Positions 1-5,415 of a stretch of 12,461 nt of DNA are shown piece by piece. The translations under genes were made by a program, and so were the position numbers. Numbering within the stretch: position 1 is the first letter of the stretch; each line of letters opens with the position of its first letter. The notes below the pieces were generated by a model. The model saw nothing but the letters and a program-made list of their open reading frames with translations. It ran no database searches and was not told where the DNA came from. The DNA comes from CAYNVS01 sp964400725 (GTDB lineage: Bacteria > Myxococcota_A > SURF-8 > CAYNVS01), in the NCBI GenBank assembly GCA_964400725.1, contig CAYNVS010000066.1, positions 1-12,461 on the forward strand. The letters run 5' to 3'.

Positions 1-175
1 GCGCCGCCTTGTTACGGGTTATACCACGCGTTTGGAAAGAAGGCTGGTTGTACACGTCGGCTGCGCTGACGCCGGAACAGTCCGCGTCCCTCAGTATCTT
101 AATTTTCATCTCCTCGATGAACTTCTTCTTCTTGCTTCGCCTCCATTTGGCAGTTTTTGTTAGTATAACCCCTAA
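1..175 (-). pseudogene. Open frame off the left edge, possibly a transposase/HTH remnant
   Basis: On the minus strand a frame stays open from just after a TAA at 178-176 to the window edge. Its first part is very basic (RRSKKKK), followed by FIEEMKIKILRDADCSGVSA. The only in-frame ATG (109-107) has a GAGGAG directly abutting it, too close to act as a ribosome site. The upstream part of the frame has no plausible start, and a 17-codon ATG frame lies in phase before the stop. A basic N-terminus followed by a short helical segment recalls the helix-turn-helix start of some transposase OrfA proteins, but no family is certain. It could equally be chance coding potential. What is seen is the open frame and composition; the transposase idea is a guess. 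Confidence 0.2.
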
Positions 176-178
176 TTA

Positions 179-320
179 TCTAAATGTTACAATTTGGCGG
201 GAGCGGAGCTCTTTCCGTTTCTCTTCCATGACGGTTACTTCGTCCGTTAGCGTCTAACGAAACGGCTGAATTGTTCATTTCCAACCGGGGCGGGAACCGG
301 CGAATATAGCCAAACAAAAA
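179..320. other. Intergenic stretch without a recognisable gene
   Basis: Nothing with coding support lies between the left-edge open frame and the apbE promoter. The plus-strand frame at 9-257 has no ribosome site and no family signature. The only structure I see is the short inverted repeat at 245-259, listed separately. Confidence 0.5.
245..259. repeat. Perfect inverted repeat CGTTAG-CGT-CTAACG
   Basis: Six-base arms (245-250 and 254-259) flank a three-base spacer. There is no following T-tract, so it is not an obvious intrinsic terminator. It could be an operator or a hairpin left from the end of the left-hand element. Short repeats like this also arise by chance. Confidence 0.35.
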
Positions 321-349
321 TTGACTGCGGAAGAACAGTCTGATAAATA
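321..349 (+). promoter_or_regulatory. Candidate sigma70-type promoter for apbE
   Basis: TTGACT (321-326, 5 of 6 consensus) is followed by a 17-base spacer and TAAATA (344-349). A TG at 341-342 gives an extended -10 arrangement. The -10 itself is only a partial match. It lies about 50 bases before the apbE start, with no gene between. Confidence 0.5.
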
Positions 350-396
350 AATAAGTTAAGTATTGTTTCGGGCTTGATTTTTCAAAGGAGAAAACT

Positions 397-1566
397 ATGA
401 AAAAAGCCTATTCTATAGCGTTGTTCGCCGTCGCAGTCTGTTTGGCAGGCGCGTTTGCCTTCGGAAATTTTGCAAAAACAAAAGAAGCTCCCGCCGAGAT
501 ATTAATTAAAGAAAACCGCGACGGAACATACAGCGTCAGCGAAGACCACATGGGAAAAACCTTTACAATTATCGTCGCGGATAAAATGTCCGAAGAAAAG
601 GCCAAACCGCATCTCAAAGCGGCTTTCGCGACTATCGCGCAAATAGCTAAAATGATAGACTCCAACGACGCGGCCAGCGCGGTTTCAATTATCAACGCCA
701 ACGCCGGTTTGAAGCCGGTCAAGGTGGACGATTTTATGTTCGACATGATTTCCCGCGCCGTCGAAGTCGCAGCCATCACCAACGGAGCGTTCGACATTAC
801 TTTCGCTTCGGTCGGCGATTTATGGAACTACCGCAAAATACCTTTTACGGTTCCCAAGGACGAAGACGTAAAAAGCCGCATAAAACTCGTAAATTATAAA
901 AACATCGTCTTGGACGAAAAGGGAAAGACCGTATTTTTAAAAGAAAAAGGAATGAAAATCGGATTGCGCGGCATCGCCAAAGGATACGCCACCGACATGG
1001 TTACCGAACAGCTTGAAAAAGCGGGACTTCATAACTTTATAATTTACGCGGGCGGCGACGTAATGGCTCGCGGTTATAAGGGCGATCGCCCGTGGCGCAT
1101 AGGCGTTCAAGACCCTTTCAGCCCCGAGAATTACTTCGCCACCATGCCCATTAATAACCGCTCGGTTTCTACCAGCGGAGCCTACGAAATGGGCGTCGAG
1201 GTGGACGGCAAATTTTATCACCATATCATCGACCCTAAAACCGGATACCCCGCGACGGGAACGCTTCAAGTTACGCTCATCTCCGACTACGCAACCTACA
1301 CCGACGCGCTTTGCACAGGCATTTTCGTTCTCGGCCCCAACGTTGCTATTCCCATTCTTGAGCGCATGACGGGCGTCGATGCGGTTATTATCGACGACGA
1401 AGGAAACGTTTATATCACAAGCAGGCTGAAGGAGAAGCTCAATATCAAAGAGCAATATTTCAACAAACCGGAAGTTAAAAAAGAAGAGAAGACGACCGGC
1501 GAAAATAAGATTGAAAAGATTGAAAAGATTGAGAATAAGGAAGTTAAGCCGCAGGAACAAAAATAG
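397..1566 (+). CDS. apbE: ApbE-family FAD:protein FMN transferase, exported
   Basis: ApbE enzymes move FMN from FAD onto a Thr of target flavoproteins (RnfG, NqrC, NosR and similar) on the outer face of the inner membrane, using Mg2+. The 389-residue product starts with a signal peptide (MKK, then a hydrophobic run to about residue 22; AFA is a plausible signal peptidase I site). Family motifs follow: FDITFASVGDLW at about 132-143, GLRGIAKGYATD at 189-200 (usually DLGGIAKGY), GGDVMARG near 219, STSG at 258-261, HHIIDPKTG at 275-283 and TDALCTGIFVLG at 302-313. The last 30 or so residues form a Lys/Glu-rich tail with a repeated KIE unit, which is not part of the core fold. The ATG is preceded by AAAGGAG at 384-390. 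No Rnf, Nqr or other flavoprotein target lies nearby. The gene has its own promoter and terminator, so it is probably monocistronic. Family assignment is very secure; the target protein is unknown. Confidence 0.95.
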   Translation: MKKAYSIALFAVAVCLAGAFAFGNFAKTKEAPAEILIKENRDGTYSVSEDHMGKTFTIIVADKMSEEKAKPHLKAAFATIAQIAKMIDSNDAASAVSIINANAGLKPVKVDDFMFDMISRAVEVAAITNGAFDITFASVGDLWNYRKIPFTVPKDEDVKSRIKLVNYKNIVLDEKGKTVFLKEKGMKIGLRGIAKGYATDMVTEQLEKAGLHNFIIYAGGDVMARGYKGDRPWRIGVQDPFSPENYFATMPINNRSVSTSGAYEMGVEVDGKFYHHIIDPKTGYPATGTLQVTLISDYATYTDALCTGIFVLGPNVAIPILERMTGVDAVIIDDEGNVYITSRLKEKLNIKEQYFNKPEVKKEEKTTGENKIEKIEKIENKEVKPQEQK

Positions 1567-1587
1567 CGGGCGCTAGTTTTTTTAAGA

Positions 1588-1616
1588 GAAGCGGACTTAT
1601 CGTCCGCTTTTTTTTA
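1588..1616 (+). terminator. Intrinsic terminator after apbE
   Basis: AGCGGAC (1590-1596) pairs with GTCCGCT (1602-1608) around a 5-base loop and runs into eight T's (1608-1615). It sits 24 bases after the apbE stop. In the minus direction the stem is followed only by a weak pyrimidine run, so it may stop the convergent kinase transcript poorly. Confidence 0.85.
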
Positions 1617-1634
1617 TTCGCGCAAAACTGAGAT

Positions 1635-3620
1635 TCAGGTTTTAAGATTTACCGGCAGCTTGATAACGAATTTTGCCCCTCCAAGCCGGCTGTCTTCGAG
1701 AGAAATTTCTCCGTTCTGATCGCGCAGTATCTTGAGCAGCATAGTCAAGCCGAGCCCGCTTCCAGTTTCCGGTCTTTTTGTCGTGAAAAACGGATCGAAT
1801 ATGCGGCTTTTAATCTCCGGCGGGACTCCTTTGCCGGAATCTTCCACCGTTAAAACAATCGGCAGCGGTTCCAACGGCGAATATTTTGTTGAAACCAACG
1901 CTTTGCGAGGCCGGTCGGGCGGAGTTTCCGCGACGGCCTGCCTCGCGTTTGTAAGCAGGTTCATAACCGCTTGAAATATCGAGTGTTTGTATCCGGTAAC
2001 GTTCGGCATACGCTCGTCGAGGCGCAGCTCTATCGACGCCTGATTGTCGGCGAACATCTGCCGCATAATGGATGCGGCGTTTTCCACGCTTTCGTTAAAA
2101 GAGTAGGTCGATATTTCGCCCTGCTCCGGTTTGCCCAGTCTCACCAGACTTTTTACGATGCGGGCAATTCTTTCCGCTTCCTTGATTACTATTTCTATCT
2201 GGCCGAGCATCTCGCGGTTGTCGGTTTTTGAAAGTTTGTATTTCAATATTTCCGACATGCTCATAATTCCTTGCAGGGGGTTGTTTATTTCGTGCGCCAT
2301 GCCCGCCGAAAGCTCGGAAAGAGTGGAAAAACGGCTAATTTCTGAAAGTTTATTTTCGTTGTCGCGCCGTTCCGTCTCGTCGGTCAGCGTAACCAAACCT
2401 ATTCCGCCTTCTTTCTCGAAGCAGTCTATAGCGGTAAGCGGCTGTAAGAAGACCATTAGGCGCCTGCTTTTTCCGCTTGAGCTTTTAAACGTCCATTCGA
2501 GGTCTTTAATCGTTTCCCCCGCTTTAAGCCGAGCGGTGAATTCCATGAATTTCTCGTATATGCGTCCCTCGGCGTCCTTGGCGAAGGCTTCTTCCGGGGA
2601 TTTTCCAAGCGCGTCGGAAAGCTCTATTTCAAGCAGAGTTTCCGCCTTGGCGTTCATCCATAATATTTTGCCGTCCCGGTTTAACAGGGCGACCGCGTTC
2701 GGCTGCATTTCCAATATCGCCGCCATGCGCTCGTGCGAATCTTTAAGCGAAGAATATAGCAGAACGTTGCGCAGTCCAATGTCTAAAAATCGTCTGAGCT
2801 GATCGATTGAAACGGAATTAATTCTCTCAAAACCGGCGGCTGATTTCAAGACAATGGCCATCAGCCAGTTTTTCATCGGGAAGGGCGCAAGTTTAATCCA
2901 AATAATATTCTCTTTTTTAAGTCTATTTTCGCTTATTTTAACGTTTTCGTCCTGTCTTTCTGTCGATTCCATCAGCTTGCCGTCGTCCGAGATGAATTCG
3001 CCGGTTTCGCGGGACGAGGCTAAAAGCTCGTAGGTCTGCTTTTGAGGGTTTAACGCCCCGATTAAAACTTTGTTTGCCTCGAAATGCTCTAAAATTGATT
3101 TGCAGACGCTATTCAAAACGTCTGTAATCTGCTCCGACGATGCGAACGCCTTCATTAGTTTGTCAGTCGTTTCTTCTATTTGAATGCGCCGCTTGAGGTC
3201 GTTTGTAACTTGATATTCAAGCGTTATGTCGCGGCCTATGACCAGAGCGTAAAAGCGATCGTCCGCATCGATGCGCATCATTGTCCCTTTAAACCAACAC
3301 AGCGAGCCGTCCGCTCTGACGTATGGAATAGAATCGAAGACGAGCGCTCCGTCCGAGATTAATTGTTGAGTTTTTTCTTTTAGGGTTTCTTTTCGGTCGT
3401 TGGTTACCAAGTCCGCCAAAGAGAGATTTTCAAGGTCGATGGGGTTTTTATAGCCGAAGAGAATGGCGGCTTGGGCGTTGCCTTTTAAAACGCGCGAATC
3501 GGTTAAGTCGATTATTCCAACCGGTCCGTCGTATTTTTCCATCAGCGCGATTACGACCGGATTGCGCAGAATTTCGCGATTTTCGGTTTGGAAAACGTTT
3601 GTCTTTTCGCTGCGTTCCAT
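1635..3620 (-). CDS. Soluble PAS-GAF-PAS sensor histidine kinase
   Basis: A 661-residue two-component sensor kinase that autophosphorylates on His to feed a response regulator. Order of domains: PAS at about 20-140 (ends in the PAC-like VIGRDITLEYQ), a GAF-like region at about 150-290, a second PAS at about 298-420, HisKA with phospho-acceptor H443 in SAGMAHEINNPLQ, then HATPase_c with N-box NLLTNARQA (554-562), G1 box DSGKGVP (594-600), F-box FDPFFTTK (608-615) and G2 box GSGLGL (620-625). The HEINNPL motif and overall layout resemble NtrB/AtoS-like kinases. There is no transmembrane segment, so sensing is probably cytoplasmic. The start is uncertain: the ATG has no clear Shine-Dalgarno, but the first PAS begins soon after it and no better start is visible. 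The gene lies 77 bases downstream of bactofilin on the same strand, and no response regulator is in the window. The input signal is unknown. Confidence 0.93.
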   Translation of the reverse strand: MERSEKTNVFQTENREILRNPVVIALMEKYDGPVGIIDLTDSRVLKGNAQAAILFGYKNPIDLENLSLADLVTNDRKETLKEKTQQLISDGALVFDSIPYVRADGSLCWFKGTMMRIDADDRFYALVIGRDITLEYQVTNDLKRRIQIEETTDKLMKAFASSEQITDVLNSVCKSILEHFEANKVLIGALNPQKQTYELLASSRETGEFISDDGKLMESTERQDENVKISENRLKKENIIWIKLAPFPMKNWLMAIVLKSAAGFERINSVSIDQLRRFLDIGLRNVLLYSSLKDSHERMAAILEMQPNAVALLNRDGKILWMNAKAETLLEIELSDALGKSPEEAFAKDAEGRIYEKFMEFTARLKAGETIKDLEWTFKSSSGKSRRLMVFLQPLTAIDCFEKEGGIGLVTLTDETERRDNENKLSEISRFSTLSELSAGMAHEINNPLQGIMSMSEILKYKLSKTDNREMLGQIEIVIKEAERIARIVKSLVRLGKPEQGEISTYSFNESVENAASIMRQMFADNQASIELRLDERMPNVTGYKHSIFQAVMNLLTNARQAVAETPPDRPRKALVSTKYSPLEPLPIVLTVEDSGKGVPPEIKSRIFDPFFTTKRPETGSGLGLTMLLKILRDQNGEISLEDSRLGGAKFVIKLPVNLKT

Positions 3621-3676
3621 GTTGTCGCCGGGGAGTCTCGAAGCTGCCGGACGCTAATTTCTTAGCAATAAATACT

Positions 3677-3697
3677 CGCGCTTTTAAATCTGGCGCG
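3677..3697 (-). other. Hairpin between bactofilin and histidine kinase genes
   Basis: CGCGC (3677-3681) and GCGCG (3693-3697) can pair around an 11-base loop, directly after the bactofilin stop codon. No T-tract follows in the minus direction, so it is more likely an RNA-processing or stabilising stem than a full terminator. It may be chance. Confidence 0.3.
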
Positions 3698-4147
3698 TCA
3701 ACTCCTTGCCGATTCGGGATCCATGTGAATGGCTCCTTCTATAATAACCCCCGGTTCGACGGCTAGAGACTTGGTCGCAATATCGCCGTAAAAACGCGCC
3801 GGAGCGTGAAACTGCGCTTGAGAATCAGCCCGCAGGTTTCCTTTTACGAGGCCGTAAACGACGACGTTGCTGACGTCGATGTCGGCTTCCACAATAGCTC
3901 CTTCGCCGATTACCAGCGTGTCGCTCGACCTAATTTCGCCTCTGAATTTTCCTTCTATTCTAACTGTGCCTTCAAACGAAAGTTTGCCTTCAAATTCGGC
4001 TCCTCTGCCGAGCAGCGCGTTGCTGGTCTCGCCGGATGGTCTGTTGGACATGACCTTCTCTCCTCTAGGTTTCGGTTCTGCTTGTATTTCGTATACGGCA
4101 TCCGCCGCTTTATCCCTTTCCTTGTCTTTCTTATCGAAAAAACCCAT
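3698..4147 (-). CDS. Bactofilin (polymer-forming cytoskeletal protein)
   Basis: Bactofilins form nucleotide-free beta-helical filaments that organise cell shape, cell-wall enzymes or chromosome/pole proteins at the inner membrane. The 149-residue product has the hallmark repeating core at about residues 44-143 (LLGRGAEFEGKLSFEGTVRI, then IEGKFRGEI and VVYGLVKGNLRA), with glycine and hydrophobic residues recurring at beta-helix spacing. The N-terminus MGFFDKKDKER resembles the short amphipathic membrane-targeting peptides of many bactofilins; that is inference. GGAAAG at 4158-4153 precedes the ATG. A second, stronger ribosome site precedes Met33 (see the separate entry), so a 117-residue form is possible. 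It is the first gene of a likely bactofilin-kinase unit with its own promoter. Confidence 0.93.
   Translation of the reverse strand: MGFFDKKDKERDKAADAVYEIQAEPKPRGEKVMSNRPSGETSNALLGRGAEFEGKLSFEGTVRIEGKFRGEIRSSDTLVIGEGAIVEADIDVSNVVVYGLVKGNLRADSQAQFHAPARFYGDIATKSLAVEPGVIIEGAIHMDPESARS
4049..4066 (-). promoter_or_regulatory. Internal ribosome site and ATG inside the bactofilin gene
   Basis: In the minus direction AGAGGAGAGAAGG (4066-4054) lies just before an in-frame ATG (4051-4049). The GGAG is 8 bases from the ATG, better than the GGAAAG of the upstream start. Use of this start would give a product beginning MSNRPSGETS, lacking the charged 32-residue N-terminus while keeping the whole beta-helical core. 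It could be the true start or a second one. Confidence 0.55.
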
Positions 4148-4202
4148 TCGTTCTTTCCGTTTTCGCGGGCTGAATTAACAAAGACGTTTAAAAACTAACA
4201 TG

Positions 4203-4232
4203 ATTTTATCATTAATTATTCCATTTTAGCAA
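4203..4232 (-). promoter_or_regulatory. Candidate promoter for the bactofilin-kinase unit
   Basis: In the minus direction TTGCTA (4232-4227) is followed by an 18-base spacer and TAAAAT (4208-4203, 5 of 6). A TG one base before the -10 gives an extended -10. The region is AT-rich and lies 56 bases before the upstream bactofilin ATG. Confidence 0.5.
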
Positions 4233-4251
4233 ATTCATTTCTGAAATGATT

Positions 4252-4292
4252 AAAAAAAAGCGAAGCTCGTCGTTCGCGGCTCCGCTTTTTTT
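4252..4292 (-). terminator. Intrinsic terminator after the lipoprotein gene
   Basis: AGCGAAGC (4259-4266) and GCTCCGCT (4279-4286) pair with one mismatch around a 12-base loop. The stem is flanked by eight A's on one side and seven T's on the other, so it can act in both directions. It lies about 20 bases beyond the lipoprotein stop and just upstream of the bactofilin promoter, separating the two units. Confidence 0.75.
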
Positions 4293-4313
4293 ACTAAACC
4301 AAATTGCGCAGAG

Positions 4314-5177
4314 TTATTCCGCCGGAGGGCAGCTGCCGTAAGCCAAAAGGGTTACTTCCTGACTCTTTCGACCGACGGTTAGAGTCGCTTTCCCCGTCGC
4401 CGGAGTTTGCGCGTTGAACGCCAGCGTTTCGGTCAGCCTGTTGATTCTTATTTCAACGCTTCCGCCGTTGGGGTAGCAGTCGCCGACTTTCCACGTTACG
4501 TTGTTAAGCGTGAAAGCGTATATAACAGCGTTTTTAGTATAATCGCCCGTTCCGTTTATGGTAGCCGTTTTGTTTGATAGAACATACGAACCAGCGAAAT
4601 TAAAGACCGCCGAAGAGGTCGTAGTATTTACCGTAACGGAATACGTTGCGCCGCCGCTGTATGACGCCGAAGCGGTTCCGTTAAGCGGGCCTTGTCCGTC
4701 CAAGGCAACGTTGGTCATTTGCAGAGTAACGGTAACCTTGCCTCCGGCTGCGGTTACGCTTACTTTTATAGTTCCCTCAACGTTTATTCCGGCTTGAACT
4801 ATTTTGCAGCTTGAATTGAAAACCGCCGTAAATTCGACTTCCGTCGCGCCTGCGGTAATCGTAAGGCAACTCGCGTTGGAAACGGATTTTATTATCGACG
4901 CCTTAACCGCTTCTGCGTTTTCTTTTGCCGTTTTCGAGGCGTCTAATACGATTCCCGTAATCGTTTCCTTTTTTACGGAAGCGGAAGCGTTGACGAACGA
5001 ATCGACTACCGCCGTGGTTTTAACCGGCTGATTGAGCAGTTCCGTCGCGAAAGATTGCTCTCCGCCTTGAGGCGTTTCTGTAGTTTCGTTGTTTCCGTCG
5101 TCGGAGCCGCATCCCGCCGTCAACGCCAAAGAAAGAATAAAAGACGCGGCAATTGCGTAAAGGCAAAATTTTTTCAT
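4314..5177 (-). CDS. Putative lipoprotein, beta-rich, unknown function
   Basis: The 287-residue product begins MKKFC with a hydrophobic segment and a lipobox-like LTAGC. Cys23 is the likely lipidated residue and is followed by GSDDGNN, a flexible linker. I recognise no family. The mature part has a probably helical stretch at about 50-100, then a region of alternating Thr/Val/Ser/Gly typical of extracytoplasmic beta-sandwich domains, with NGTASASYSGGATY and NGTGDYTK as loosely similar segments. Four mature cysteines besides Cys23 (104, 124, 234, 283) could form two disulfides, fitting a periplasmic or surface location. The ATG follows an excellent AAGGAGGAAATTGC context. It stands alone with its own promoter and terminator. 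The lipoprotein call is firm; the function is open. Confidence 0.85.
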   Translation of the reverse strand: MKKFCLYAIAASFILSLALTAGCGSDDGNNETTETPQGGEQSFATELLNQPVKTTAVVDSFVNASASVKKETITGIVLDASKTAKENAEAVKASIIKSVSNASCLTITAGATEVEFTAVFNSSCKIVQAGINVEGTIKVSVTAAGGKVTVTLQMTNVALDGQGPLNGTASASYSGGATYSVTVNTTTSSAVFNFAGSYVLSNKTATINGTGDYTKNAVIYAFTLNNVTWKVGDCYPNGGSVEIRINRLTETLAFNAQTPATGKATLTVGRKSQEVTLLAYGSCPPAE

Positions 5178-5202
5178 GCAATTTCCTCCTTCGTCTATGG
5201 CC

Positions 5203-5235
5203 GGCGCTTATGCGCCTTGAGTTAAAATAATTAAC
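5203..5235 (-). promoter_or_regulatory. Two small inverted repeats in the lipoprotein mRNA leader
   Basis: GGCGC-TTAT-GCGCC (5203-5216) is a perfect 5-base-pair stem with a tetraloop, ending 5 bases before the AAGGAGG ribosome site in the message. GTTAA-AATAA-TTAAC (5221-5235) is a second dyad just upstream. They could affect translation or bind a regulator. Neither matches a riboswitch I know. Confidence 0.35.
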
Positions 5236-5259
5236 CTTGCCTTCCGTTTCACGCTAAAT

Positions 5260-5288
5260 ATTTTAACCTGATTTTCATAAATTTACAA
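5260..5288 (-). promoter_or_regulatory. Candidate promoter for the lipoprotein gene
   Basis: In the minus direction TTGTAA (5288-5283) is followed by a 17-base spacer and TAAAAT (5265-5260, 5 of 6). Transcription would start near 5253 and leave a leader of about 75 bases holding the two inverted repeats. Confidence 0.5.
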
Positions 5289-5328
5289 GAATTTTAACGC
5301 AGTAGCTGTCTTTGAAAAACGCTCATTC

Positions 5329-5354
5329 TTCGGCGTATCTTGCTTTGCGCCGAA
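5329..5354. promoter_or_regulatory. Operator-like inverted repeat TTCGGCG-N12-CGCCGAA
   Basis: Perfect 7-base arms (5329-5335 and 5348-5354) are separated by 12 bases. The dyad encloses the proposed -35 of the downstream pyruvate-kinase-like operon. No T-tract follows immediately, so an operator reading is preferred to a terminator. It is about 60 bases before the coding start. Confidence 0.45.
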
Positions 5355-5368
5355 ACTTTTGCTATTAT
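5340..5368 (+). promoter_or_regulatory. Candidate promoter for the PK-like/TMK-like operon
   Basis: TTGCTT (5340-5345) is followed by a 17-base spacer and TATTAT (5363-5368, 5 of 6), with TG at 5360-5361 giving an extended -10. A perfect TATAAT at 5372-5377 is an alternative -10 but has no good -35 at standard spacing. Confidence 0.5.
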
Positions 5369-5415
5369 TTTTATAATTAAAAACGTTCATAAAATTCAAA
5401 AAAGAAACGGAATTT

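Noticed and set aside
9..257. Plus-strand 82-codon frame at the left edge
   Set aside because: No ribosome site and no family signature, and a basic minus-strand frame overlaps it. Composition gives no support for a real gene.
1508..1534. Short direct repeats as a possible repeat array
   Set aside because: Adjacent near-identical units of about 9 bases without spacers encode the KIE tail of ApbE; this is low-complexity coding sequence, not CRISPR.
937..1560. Long minus-strand frame inside apbE
   Set aside because: It lies antisense to a secure ApbE coding frame and reads as low-complexity Phe/Leu/Asn; it is a shadow.
2131..2802. Plus-strand 223-codon frame inside the histidine kinase
   Set aside because: Ser/Arg/Ile-rich complement of the kinase domains with no ribosome site; a shadow.
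5372..5377. Perfect TATAAT as the -10 of the PK-like operon
   Set aside because: No acceptable -35 at 16-18 bases upstream; the TGcTATTAT just before it has a better-placed partner. Kept only as an alternative.
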